Below, piece after piece: positions 16,544 through 24,195 of a DNA stretch of 64,000 bases. Below the pieces are notes generated by a model, which was not told where the DNA came from, made no database searches, and saw only the letters and a list, made by a program, of their open reading frames with translations. The position numbers and the translations under genes were made by a program. This stretch comes from Sporosarcina sp. FSL K6-1508 (lineage in GTDB: Bacteria; Bacillota; Bacilli; Bacillales_A; Planococcaceae): the NCBI RefSeq assembly GCF_038007465.1, contig NZ_JBBOXF010000001.1, positions 1,548,501 through 1,612,500 on the forward strand. The letters run 5' to 3'. Within the stretch, counting starts at the first letter, position 1; every line of letters begins with the position of its first letter.

Positions 16544-17319
16544 ATGTTAAATTAAAGAATCCCATTGAATCCGCTGTGGCGCTCAATAATGAGAGAGTTG
16601 TAATTCGGGGTGTGGATTTCAGATCGCTTGGCGCTTTGGGAATGCCTTTCGCCGCGTCTGCGCTAGGATGTTCATTATCGAGAGAAATGTGATTTTGATA
16701 TGTATATGCCGAGATTATAAGGTGATTACTATTCGATACTATATATTGAAATAAAGAATTCCACTGAACCGCTACGGCGCTAGGGGATGCCTCCCGCCAT
16801 AAGCCAGATGAGGTATTCTTTAACCTATCTGAAATAACCTCTTGGCATTAACTGTATAATTTCTGCAAAGAACGCAGAAATTATACAAACCGAACTCTTC
16901 GTTGTTCGGTTGGCTACCCCTGCTAAGGCGCCTTCGCTCAGTTTATATACCGGATTCAATAGTTCAACATATTTATTTTAGTCAAGAAAGACGCAATCCA
17001 GGTTGCAAATTTCATCACAGCTAATGAAATGCTCTTTCTCACATAGACCATCCAGCGCAGACGCGACTTCGTGGTAGCCGAAGCGTAATTAGTAGGAATT
17101 CTGATTCATTCTTCATGTATTGGGACATTCGTTGATCACGTTAGATCAATTTATGGCACTCCAAGTTGTAGGCCTCATCCCCGAAAACGAAATGCGCTTT
17201 CTCAAAGACCATCCAGCGAAGGGGCGACTTCGTGGTAGCCGGAGCGATATTAGTAGGAATTCTGATTCTATCCATTGTAAAGCGCCTATGCCGTGTTCAT
17301 TTGTTCAATATATATAGTG
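16544..17319 (-). repeat. Right arm of the long imperfect inverted repeat (copy B, mosaic hairpin repeat)
   Basis: About 780 bases without a credible gene, matching 11586-12429 in reverse complement. The arms differ mainly at the hairpin modules: the module equivalent to A 12270-12340 is collapsed here (about 16645-16675), the module equivalent to A 12065-12140 is enlarged by three extra small hairpins, and the module equivalent to A 11860-11930 is absent. Between the modules the two copies align with scattered substitutions. Confidence 0.88.
16740..16973 (-). repeat. MITE-like unit of copy B with an enlarged hairpin core
   Basis: Ends ATATATTGAAATAAAGAATT and GGATTCAATAGTTCAACATA correspond to the ends of 12019-12175. 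The core carries an insertion with three consecutive hairpins: GAGGT...ACCTC at 16810-16841, a perfect 13-base stem GTATAATTTCTGC at 16854-16886, and AACCGAAC/GTTCGGTT at 16888-16911. Confidence 0.7.
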
Positions 17320-17375
17320 ATTGAGTTATCAGAATTATTATTATATAATTAATGGAAAAGGAGGATAAATTTAAC

Positions 17376-17987
17376 GTGAAAAAGTATGTGAAGGAATTTG
17401 CTGCATTCCCTGATATAACTGTCATGTTTATCGTTTTATTACTATGTGCTTCCCTTACCTTGCCCCATGTATTATTTTACGGGACGTGGATTGCTTTAAT
17501 TATCGGGATGTTGACGTATGCAACAAGCGAATACATTGTACACCGCTTTTTATTTCACATTAAAACGCCTGAAAATCCATTTTTGTTGAAGATGATCAAA
17601 CGTTTACATTATGATCATCATGTCGATCCGGATGATTTGAAGTTATTATTTTTGCCATTATGGTTCAGTATTCCTGGATTTATAATTTATTCACTTATCG
17701 TTTATTTCAGTACAGGTAGTATCGGGCTGACAACCGCATTCGCAACTGGACTGATTACTTATTTCGTCTACTACGAATGGAAACACTATATAGCACATAA
17801 GCCTATTCAGCCTCGCACCAAAATGGGTAAAAATATTAAGAAACATCATCTTCTGCATCATTTTAAAAACGAGAATTACTGGTTCGGTGTCACTCATACG
17901 TCATTTGATAAAACACTTGGAACATTTAAGGAGAATAAGGAAGTGGAGAAGAGTCCAACTGCTCGTAATTTGGAAAATAGAGTATAG
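17376..17987 (+). CDS. Fatty acid hydroxylase superfamily membrane enzyme
   Basis: 203-residue membrane protein with about four helices and the histidine clusters of the di-iron sterol desaturase/fatty acid hydroxylase superfamily: HRFLFH, HYDHH, HYIAH and KKHHLLHH. Such enzymes hydroxylate fatty acyl or sterol substrates with O2; the substrate here is unknown. GTG at 17376 was chosen because the AAAGGAGG ribosome site lies between it and the ATG at 17352. The C-terminus is charged and cytoplasmic. It stands alone between repeat copy B and its own terminator. Confidence 0.87.
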   Translation: MKKYVKEFAAFPDITVMFIVLLLCASLTLPHVLFYGTWIALIIGMLTYATSEYIVHRFLFHIKTPENPFLLKMIKRLHYDHHVDPDDLKLLFLPLWFSIPGFIIYSLIVYFSTGSIGLTTAFATGLITYFVYYEWKHYIAHKPIQPRTKMGKNIKKHHLLHHFKNENYWFGVTHTSFDKTLGTFKENKEVEKSPTARNLENRV

Positions 17988-17991
17988 GCTG

Positions 17992-18030
17992 AAAAAAGGT
18001 TTCCCTGGAAAAATCAGGGGAACCTTTTTG
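17992..18030 (+). terminator. Rho-independent terminator
   Basis: AAAGGTTTCCCTGG/TCAGGGGAACCTTT stem, short A-rich loop, T run; 5 bases after the hydroxylase stop. Confidence 0.88.
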
Positions 18031-18100
18031 GTAAGCCAACGTAATAGTAGTAGTAGGAAATACGATTAAAATGTATTTATAACGATAGGAGCTATAAAGT

Positions 18101-18736
18101 ATGAATCTAGAAAAGTTTATGGCAACTAACTTCCCGAACTTAATCCTTACACCACCTTTGTTTTACAATTGCGATACTGGTATCCGATTTGAATTAGGGG
18201 TGGATTGGAAAGGTAAGGAAGAAAGTGTTTATCTTAAAGGCGTGTATGAAAGGACTATAACTTTGTTTAAATCTTTGCATAGTGAAAATGATGAAATTAT
18301 GATTGTGGTAAATGTAAACGACTTCGGAGGTAAATGGGCATTCCGTGGCAGATTGAACATCTTCTCACGGTATGTAAGAGATAAGGCTATTTTATATAAA
18401 TTGCAGCATAAAATAATACCTTACATCATCCCGGAAGATAATGAAGAAGGCAAATACAAAACACATCGCTTTGTACTTAAATGTAAAACCTCCGACATTA
18501 AATATGTCAGCCTTTTAAAAGCGATATGCAACACCGATATGGGGATAAAGCCGAGTATTGATGATCGAGTCTATTTCATAAATATAAAAAAAGAAACCAT
18601 CTTTCATGTTTATGATGATAGAGGCTGTGATTTAGTGGCTACTTCTCCGGAAACTCTCCGGGAAGTTTACACTGAATATAATGATTGGATATTGGATTAT
18701 GATCGAGAAAAGATTGATAAAGTATTTACCATGTAG
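18101..18736 (+). CDS. DUF3885 domain protein
   Basis: 211-residue soluble protein. The C-terminal block HVYDDRGCDLVATSPETLRE, followed by VYTEYNDWILDYDREKIDKV, is the DUF3885 signature found in many Bacillus proteins of unknown function. No catalytic motif, signal peptide or membrane helix is visible. ATG at 18101 follows TAGGAG at 9 bases. It may be followed by the small FbpA-like gene 167 bases downstream, but no shared promoter or terminator is clear between them. Confidence 0.8.
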   Translation: MNLEKFMATNFPNLILTPPLFYNCDTGIRFELGVDWKGKEESVYLKGVYERTITLFKSLHSENDEIMIVVNVNDFGGKWAFRGRLNIFSRYVRDKAILYKLQHKIIPYIIPEDNEEGKYKTHRFVLKCKTSDIKYVSLLKAICNTDMGIKPSIDDRVYFINIKKETIFHVYDDRGCDLVATSPETLREVYTEYNDWILDYDREKIDKVFTM

Positions 18737-18903
18737 AGATGAATAATGGTAAATCTGCTAACAGCGGGCAGCCGAGTAGCAGCTAAGGGAAAATGTATCT
18801 TCTTCAATAGCCTATGAAGTGAAAAAAAGCGATTTTCATGTTTAGGATGAATTAAATAAAGGAATACATAGTGTGGATTCGACATCAAGGAGGAAATTTC
18901 AGC

Positions 18904-19056
18904 ATGAGAAGGATAGAAGAAACACAGATGGATTTAAAGAGAGAGGAAATTATTCAGAGACTTGTAAAAAAGGGTGTTTTTAAATTACATGGTAAACAGC
19001 TTTACGAACTTCCGTTGTACGCACTTATGAAAGCATATATAGTACGAACTGAATAA
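18904..19056 (+). CDS. FbpA-like small basic protein
   Basis: 50 residues: LKREEIIQRLVKKGVFKLHG followed by KQLYELPLYALMKAYI. The order 'Leu-rich helix, G-V/I-x-K, Q-L-Y-E-L-x-L' is that of the Fur-regulated basic protein family (FbpA of B. subtilis), thought to assist the iron-sparing response. ATG at 18904 is preceded by AAGGAGG at 10 bases. No clear Fur box was found in the 167 bases upstream, so iron control cannot be claimed here. Confidence 0.72.
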   Translation: MRRIEETQMDLKREEIIQRLVKKGVFKLHGKQLYELPLYALMKAYIVRTE

Positions 19057-19058
19057 TC

Positions 19059-19096
19059 CCATGCCGGCTGGAAAGTCTCCACATGCCGGCATTTTT
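19059..19096 (+). terminator. Terminator after the FbpA-like gene
   Basis: ATGCCGGC/GCCGGCAT stem with a 16-base loop and TTTTTAT tail, two bases after the stop. Confidence 0.8.
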
Positions 19097-19167
19097 ATAT
19101 GGGGCTGTCTTATGTTTAAAGAATTGAGGTAAACTGGTGGTATAAGCTTAAGGATGTCGGGGGTTCT

Positions 19168-20622
19168 ATGATGCTAAATGATAAATTGAAAAAGTTTCAA
19201 AGCGAACAACTAGACGAAACAACAATTTCTGCCCTGCAAGAGAAGATGGATAGCGGAGAATTAACTTCTGAGGAAATTACGCTTATGTATATGGATATGA
19301 TTTCCCGTCGTAATAAAAACGTGAATGCGGTGCTGGAACTGAACCTGCAAGCAGTACAAATCGCCAGAGCGTTAGACGTGGAAAGAGCAGTAAAGGGACC
19401 ACGCTCTCTGCTTCATGGTATTCCGGTGTTATTGAAAGACAATATGGGGACGAAGGATAGGATGCATACGAGTTGCGGGTCTCTTGCATTTAAGGACTTC
19501 TATGCCGCAGAAGATTCCTTCCTAGTTAAGAAATTACGTGCAGCAGGCGCAGTTATCCTTGGCAAGACGAATATGACGGAGTGGGCAAACTTCATGTCGG
19601 ACCGGATGACGAACGGCTGGAGTTCACGCGGTGGACAAGTGAACAATCCTTATGGACTATTCGATGTTGGGGGGTCAAGTTCAGGTGCTGGTGCTGGTAT
19701 TGCTGCGAATCTGGCGGTAGTAGCAATCGGTACGGAGACGACGGGGTCAATTCTCAATCCGTCCGCGCAGAACTCACTTGTAGGTATTAAACCGACTGTC
19801 GGAGCGATTAGCCGTACAGGAGTGATACCGCTTTCTTATACACAAGACACTCCGGGACCCATGGCAAGGACTGTGAAAGATGCAACAATTACATTTAGTC
19901 TACTGATTGGCCACGATCCGGAAGATCCAGTAACAGAAGAGGCAGTTCGTTTGGATGGAGTTGATTGGATGTCTCTCCTCGATACAGCGGCGCTTGAAGG
20001 CGTCCGTCTTGGTGTAGCACGCGCGATTTTTGAAAGAGAGGCATCGACAGAACGTATGTCTCTTTTTGACATAGCCCTTAAAGAGCTTGAAGCTGCTGGA
20101 GCTATCATTATTGATGATATCGATTTAGGGACGATGGAAAATGATCTTGGTTATAACGTACTTCTTTATGAATTCAAAGCAGCGTTGAATGCTTATCTGG
20201 GGAAAACACCGGCGGCAAACCCAATCCGTACTTTGTCAGATGTTATCCGTTTCAACAATGAACATGCAGAAGAGACATTGAAATTCGGTCAAGTGATGTT
20301 AGAAAAAGTGGAGCGGACAAGCGGAACGCTGACTGAACGTGCCTATATCGAAGCATTTATTCGGAATCGCCATCTTGCAGGTGAAATTGCGCTTGGAAAA
20401 GCGTTGGAAGAGCACAATGTACAAGCGCTTGTATTTCCTCAAGATCATGGATGCAGTTTTGGAGCGGCGGCAGGGTATCCATCCATTACCGTTCCGGGGG
20501 CTTATTCCGATGCTGGTGAACCGTTTGGTATCACTTTTTCGGGGAAAGCATTTACTGAACCGGAATTGATTGGCTATGCATATGCGTTCGAACAGCGGGT
20601 CAACGCAAGACGGAAACCTTAA
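19168..20622 (+). CDS. Amidase signature family enzyme
   Basis: 484-residue amidase. The Ser-cisSer-Lys triad is recognisable: the Lys in GIPVLLKDNMGTKD, the cis-Ser and catalytic Ser in GGSSSGAGAGIAANL ... GTETTGSI. The family includes amidases and Asn/Gln-tRNA amidotransferase A subunits, but the absence of gatB/gatC and the divergent C-terminus argue for a stand-alone amidase of unknown substrate. Two adjacent ATG codons (19168, 19171) follow a TCGGGGG ribosome site; either may be used. It is not overlapped by neighbours; a helicase gene follows after 77 bases. Confidence 0.88.
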   Translation: MMLNDKLKKFQSEQLDETTISALQEKMDSGELTSEEITLMYMDMISRRNKNVNAVLELNLQAVQIARALDVERAVKGPRSLLHGIPVLLKDNMGTKDRMHTSCGSLAFKDFYAAEDSFLVKKLRAAGAVILGKTNMTEWANFMSDRMTNGWSSRGGQVNNPYGLFDVGGSSSGAGAGIAANLAVVAIGTETTGSILNPSAQNSLVGIKPTVGAISRTGVIPLSYTQDTPGPMARTVKDATITFSLLIGHDPEDPVTEEAVRLDGVDWMSLLDTAALEGVRLGVARAIFEREASTERMSLFDIALKELEAAGAIIIDDIDLGTMENDLGYNVLLYEFKAALNAYLGKTPAANPIRTLSDVIRFNNEHAEETLKFGQVMLEKVERTSGTLTERAYIEAFIRNRHLAGEIALGKALEEHNVQALVFPQDHGCSFGAAAGYPSITVPGAYSDAGEPFGITFSGKAFTEPELIGYAYAFEQRVNARRKP

Positions 20623-20699
20623 TCAGTTTTGTCAGAAATAGAGTGTATAAGAGCCTGTTATGATAAACTGAGAGGAATAGAGTGAAGGTGGGGATAATA

Positions 20700-21842
20700 A
20701 TGTCCTTCTTAGAAAATATGGACGATATGTTTAAAGAGAAATGGAAATTTGACTATGAGATGCCTATCCAAGAGAAAATGATTCCAGAGATGCTTGAAGG
20801 AAAAGACATAGTTGCAGAATCGCCGACTGGTTCAGGTAAGACGCTGGCATTTGTATTACCGCTTCTACAATTGGTTGATGGCGATAAAAAACAAACGCAG
20901 GCGCTGATTATTACGCCGTCACAGGAGCTGTCGATGCAAATAGTTAACGTCATCAGGGAATGGGTGACCGGAACAAGTATCACGGTTACACAACTAATTG
21001 GTGGGGCTAATATGCAGCGCCAGATAGAACAATTAAAGAAAAAACCATCAATTGTGGTAGGAACACCTGGCCGTTTAGCGGAACTCATCAAAGTGAAAAA
21101 GTTAAAGATGCACGATATACGCCACATTGTTCTCGACGAAGGTGATCAGCTTTTGGCGCGCGATCATCGTGTCGTTGTAAAAAATATGATTGAAGCAGCA
21201 AACCCGGAAAGACAAGTTGTAGCCGTCTCCGCAACAATTACAGATGAAATTGAAATTGTTGCTAGCAAGTTTATGACTGATCCAATCCGAATCCAGGTAG
21301 GCGCGGAAGAGATGCCGAAATCGGGTAAAGTTGTTCATTCGTTTGTAAAGACTGATGCTCGTGATAAAACGGATGTCTTGCGCGGAATTTCTTATTTAAA
21401 GGGAATTCGTGCCCTTGCTTTTATTAATAATGTGGATCAGCTTCGTATGAAAGAAATGAAGCTTAAGTATAATGAAGCGCCGATTGCGGTTCTTCATTCA
21501 GAAATGACGAAATTTGAAAGACAGCAAACATTGGATAGTTTCCGTAAAGGCGAGCTTCGAATTTTGATAGCGACAGATCTTGCAGCACGCGGTCTAGATA
21601 TTGACGGATTAACGCATGTCATCCACGTTGACGTGCCGCATACTGTTGAGCAATACTTACATCGTTCAGGCAGAACAGGGCGTGCAGGCGGAGACGGGGA
21701 AGTGCTGACGCTGTTATCATACCCTGAAGAACGGGATTACCGTAAGCTGACTAAGGGAATCAAAACGGTCCAAAAAGTCTGGTATAAAGGCCACTTAGCA
21801 GAAGGAAATTCAAAAACAATCGCAACTACTAAAAAGAAATAG
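20700..21842 (+). CDS. yfmL: DEAD-box-type RNA helicase, YfmL-like (DEGD variant)
   Basis: 380-residue short helicase with all core motifs: Q motif PIQEKMIP, motif I SPTGSGKT, Ia TPSQELS, Ib TPGR, motif II VLDEGDQLL, III SAT, V ATDLAARGLDI and VI HRSGRTGRAG. Length and sequence resemble B. subtilis YfmL, which aids ribosome (50S) assembly in the cold. Motif II reads DEGD instead of DEAD. There is no C-terminal extension beyond a short basic tail. ATG at 20700 follows AAGGTGGGG; the reading from 20682 would include that site. Ends at a terminator shared with map. Confidence 0.85.
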   Translation: MSFLENMDDMFKEKWKFDYEMPIQEKMIPEMLEGKDIVAESPTGSGKTLAFVLPLLQLVDGDKKQTQALIITPSQELSMQIVNVIREWVTGTSITVTQLIGGANMQRQIEQLKKKPSIVVGTPGRLAELIKVKKLKMHDIRHIVLDEGDQLLARDHRVVVKNMIEAANPERQVVAVSATITDEIEIVASKFMTDPIRIQVGAEEMPKSGKVVHSFVKTDARDKTDVLRGISYLKGIRALAFINNVDQLRMKEMKLKYNEAPIAVLHSEMTKFERQQTLDSFRKGELRILIATDLAARGLDIDGLTHVIHVDVPHTVEQYLHRSGRTGRAGGDGEVLTLLSYPEERDYRKLTKGIKTVQKVWYKGHLAEGNSKTIATTKKK

Positions 21843-21898
21843 TAAAAAGGGCTATCCGGAAATCCAAGTACATTGGATTTCCACGGATAGCCCTTTTC
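21843..21898. terminator. Strong bidirectional terminator between helicase and map
   Basis: AAAAGGGCTATCCG and CGGATAGCCCTTTT, continued by GGAAATCCAAT/ATTGGATTTCC, form a long stem with A and T runs on both sides, between convergent genes. Confidence 0.92.
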
Positions 21899-21930
21899 TA
21901 TATTTGTTGAAAGAAAGCACCACACACTGA

Positions 21931-22677
21931 TTATAGTTGTGTCAAAATGATTGGCTCGCCTTTTGTAACGATGATTGTATGCTCGATTTGAGCTACGAGG
22001 GATTTGTCCGGTGTAATGAACGTCCAACCATCTCCTGATTCGATAATATGCTCCGCTTTTTCAGAGATAAAAGGTTCAACTGCGAGAACCATTCCTTCTT
22101 TTAAAAGCGTCTTATCCCAAGCGTCATAATAGTTGAGTACATGCGAAGGTTCTTCGTGCAACGCTTTACCGATACCGTGGCCAGTCAAGTTTTTGATGAC
22201 TTTTAAGCCATGTTCTTTTGCTTCGCGTTCAACTGCTTTACCGATTTGATTTAAGCTAGAACCTGCTTTAACTTTTGTCATTGCACGTTCAAAAGCACTT
22301 TTAGCCACATCGCATAATTGCTGTTTCTTGTCATCGGGTGTACCAACGACAAATGAAATGCCTGTGTCAGCAAAATAACCATTGTAGGAACCAGAGACGT
22401 CAATATTAACAAGATCTCCGTCTTCTATGATGCGTGAACCAGGCATACCGTGGGCAACTTCACTGTTAACGCTGATGCATGTAAAGCCAGGAAAATCATA
22501 CTCTGCGATGGGTCCCGAGATTGCACCTTTCTCTTCGAATAGGCGTCCTCCAATATCATCGATTTCTTTCGTCGTTTTACCGGGGACGGTTGCTTCTTTC
22601 ATCGCTTCCCTGATTTCAGCAACAATTTTGCCGATTTTTTTTAACGCTTCAATTTCTTGCTCAGTTTTTGCAATCAT
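21931..22677 (-). CDS. map: Methionine aminopeptidase, type I
   Basis: 248-residue cytosolic metallo-aminopeptidase that removes the initiator methionine. Metal and catalytic residues are in place: H76 in EVAHGMPG, D93 in NIDVSG, D104 in FADTG, then HGIGKALHEEP, AVEPF and IEHTIIVT. Length is standard for type Ia, without N-terminal extension. ATG at 22677 follows GAAAGGA. It is outside the ribosomal-protein operon where map usually lies in Bacillales, so this may be a second copy like B. subtilis YflG (mapB). Confidence 0.93.
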   Translation of the reverse strand: MIAKTEQEIEALKKIGKIVAEIREAMKEATVPGKTTKEIDDIGGRLFEEKGAISGPIAEYDFPGFTCISVNSEVAHGMPGSRIIEDGDLVNIDVSGSYNGYFADTGISFVVGTPDDKKQQLCDVAKSAFERAMTKVKAGSSLNQIGKAVEREAKEHGLKVIKNLTGHGIGKALHEEPSHVLNYYDAWDKTLLKEGMVLAVEPFISEKAEHIIESGDGWTFITPDKSLVAQIEHTIIVTKGEPIILTQL

Positions 22678-22747
22678 TATGCACAAGTCCTTTCTTCCGT
22701 TCATTCTTTTTCATACCATACTATATCATAATGAGGTGAACAAAAAT

Positions 22748-22780
22748 GCCTGCAAACTTTAAAAATGTTTGCAGGCTTTC
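22748..22780 (-). terminator. Terminator of the 38-residue gene
   Basis: GCCTGCAAAC/GTTTGCAGGC stem with T-rich sequence on the minus strand, 7 bases beyond the stop at 22784. Confidence 0.82.
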
Positions 22781-22783
22781 AAT

Positions 22784-22900
22784 TTATCTTCGTGGAATTG
22801 TAGTACCAGCCGCTTTTTTTTTCGACATCACTTTTCGTACAATCGGATAGACGACGGGTGCCCATTTTATAGCGGTTTTCAGTAATCTGCCAAGTTTCAT
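22784..22900 (-). CDS. Very small basic protein, function unknown
   Basis: 38 residues: MKLGRLLKTAIKWAPVVYPI then VRKVMSKKKAAGTTIPRR. One short amphipathic or membrane-associated segment (KWAPVVYPIV) is flanked by Lys/Arg. The frame is supported by AGGAG 9 bases before the ATG and a terminator just after the stop. It is too short for most gene finders. I do not recognise it; the cationic, helical character could fit a membrane-associated peptide. Confidence 0.62.
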   Translation of the reverse strand: MKLGRLLKTAIKWAPVVYPIVRKVMSKKKAAGTTIPRR

Positions 22901-22962
22901 CAGAAATCACTCCTAGATAAAGCATTTCTTACTTTTTCCCGTAATGGCTGTTTTGTAAACAT

Positions 22963-23301
22963 TTATCTCAATACTTTGACGCCTTGAAATACGTTCCAAA
23001 TAAGAATAGCCAATAAGAGTATTCCGTAGACAAGCATGAAAAGAAGGGGAGTTAGTTGCCAAAAGCCGAAATTTCCGCTCGGCATCTCATCCATGCTGTA
23101 CGTAAAGGAAAACATTGAAAAAGAAAAAATGACTAATCCCGCAATAAGAAGTACGGTAGGAACAAGATGGGAAACAAATGAGCGTTTTGCGTGGGTTTTT
23201 ACTTCCCGGTCGTCCGTAACGAAATAAACGATGACAGGCAGAAGTAAAGGGGCGAAAAAAACGCTAAAATAGCATAAGGCAGCTAGTAGTTTACTGTTCA
23301 T
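22963..23301 (-). CDS. DUF4870-type small membrane protein
   Basis: 112-residue protein with four hydrophobic segments. The first block (LLAALCYFSVFFAPLLLPVI, then VYFVTDDREVKTHAKRSFVS) matches the 'cytoplasmic linker with HAK' arrangement of the DUF4870/Tic20-like proteins found in Bacillales. Function unknown. ATG at 23301 (second codon of a TTG-ATG pair) follows GGAGGG at 9 bases. Confidence 0.75.
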   Translation of the reverse strand: MNSKLLAALCYFSVFFAPLLLPVIVYFVTDDREVKTHAKRSFVSHLVPTVLLIAGLVIFSFSMFSFTYSMDEMPSGNFGFWQLTPLLFMLVYGILLLAILIWNVFQGVKVLR

Positions 23302-23410
23302 CAAAGATATCCCTCCATTGTACTTTTACTATATCGGATACTTTCCATCCTTATTAATCATCTTGCTTAAAGGGGGGCCATCTTATACAATGTAATGGAC
23401 AACTGAATTA

Positions 23411-23505
23411 CTGGAACCACAAGGGGTGCCTATTTTGGCTGAGATTGGACAAGTTGTCCTGACCCTTAGAACCTGTAAGATTATTCTTGCGTAGGGATGT
23501 GGATG
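23411..23505 (+). promoter_or_regulatory. TPP (thi-box) riboswitch
   Basis: The thi-box conserved blocks appear in order: GGAACCACAAGGGGTGCC, GCTGAGAT, GACCCTTAGAACCTG and GCGTAGGGATGTGG. It lies 90 bases before thiT and is followed by a terminator-like hairpin at 23521-23550, so thiamine pyrophosphate binding should lower thiT expression. Confidence 0.95.
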
Positions 23506-23520
23506 GAAATTGACATATTC

Positions 23521-23550
23521 GATGTCCCATCTATCCGGGATGTCTTTTTT
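23521..23550 (+). terminator. Riboswitch-controlled attenuator hairpin
   Basis: GATGTCCC-ATCTATCC-GGGATGTC with two G-U pairs, followed by seven T residues, between the TPP aptamer and thiT. Confidence 0.8.
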
Positions 23551-23593
23551 TATGGCCACATCCTACGCTGAACTGGTAGGGGGAGGAATAAAA

Positions 23594-24151
23594 TTGGAAC
23601 GGAAAAAACTTCAACTTTTACTTGAGGTAGCTATTTTAGGTGCGATTTCATTTGTACTTGATCAGATTGGTTTTAAAATGCCACAGGGTGGGTCGGTGAC
23701 ACTATCGATGTTACCGATTGTCATCATGGCATTTCGTTGGGGCATTATGGGCGGCATGCTGACAGGGTTCGTATCAGGTGTATTGCAACTTCTGATGGGT
23801 GGATTTGTATTAAACCCTATACAGGCGGCGCTCGATTATTTCGTCGCTTATACGCTCGTCGGAGTAGCTGGTGTTACGCTAGCATGGCTGTTAAGCAGTA
23901 AAGCAAAAGGTAACAAAGGATCGATGGTTACTGCAATTGTCATAGGAACAGTCATCGGTGGTTTTCTTCGATATCTAATCCACTTTATCGGGGGAATCGT
24001 ATTCTTTGCTTCTTATGCACCCGAAGGACAGCCTGTATGGCTTTATTCATTACTTTATAATGCAAGTTACATGATACCGGCAATTATTTTGGCAGCGATT
24101 GTAACGTCTTTATTGTTCACTACAGCACCGCGTCTTCTTGAGCGTAAATAA
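23594..24151 (+). CDS. thiT: Thiamine transporter ThiT (ECF S component)
   Basis: 185-residue membrane S component with six helices that binds thiamine and works with the shared EcfA/A'/T energy module, which is encoded elsewhere. Family signatures: MPQGGSVTLSMLPIVIMAFR with WGIMGGMLTGFVSGVLQLLM next, LNPIQAALDYFVAYTLVG and RYLIHFIGGIVFFASYAP. TTG at 23594 was chosen because GGGGGAGG lies 7 bases upstream; the open frame back to 23510 runs through the riboswitch attenuator. Control by the upstream TPP riboswitch supports the substrate. Confidence 0.93.
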   Translation: MERKKLQLLLEVAILGAISFVLDQIGFKMPQGGSVTLSMLPIVIMAFRWGIMGGMLTGFVSGVLQLLMGGFVLNPIQAALDYFVAYTLVGVAGVTLAWLLSSKAKGNKGSMVTAIVIGTVIGGFLRYLIHFIGGIVFFASYAPEGQPVWLYSLLYNASYMIPAIILAAIVTSLLFTTAPRLLERK

Positions 24152-24195
24152 AAAATCGCCGTTTTCTCCTTTGTTGGAGGACGGCGATTTTTTTA
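24152..24195. terminator. Bidirectional terminator between thiT and the TspO-type gene
   Basis: AAAATCGCCGT/ACGGCGATTTT stem extended by CTCC/GGAG, with T run, overlapping the end of the converging gene. Confidence 0.9.

Noticed and set aside
17120..17317. 65-codon frame in repeat copy B
   Set aside because: Lies wholly in the inverted repeat; the matching region of copy A does not keep the frame.
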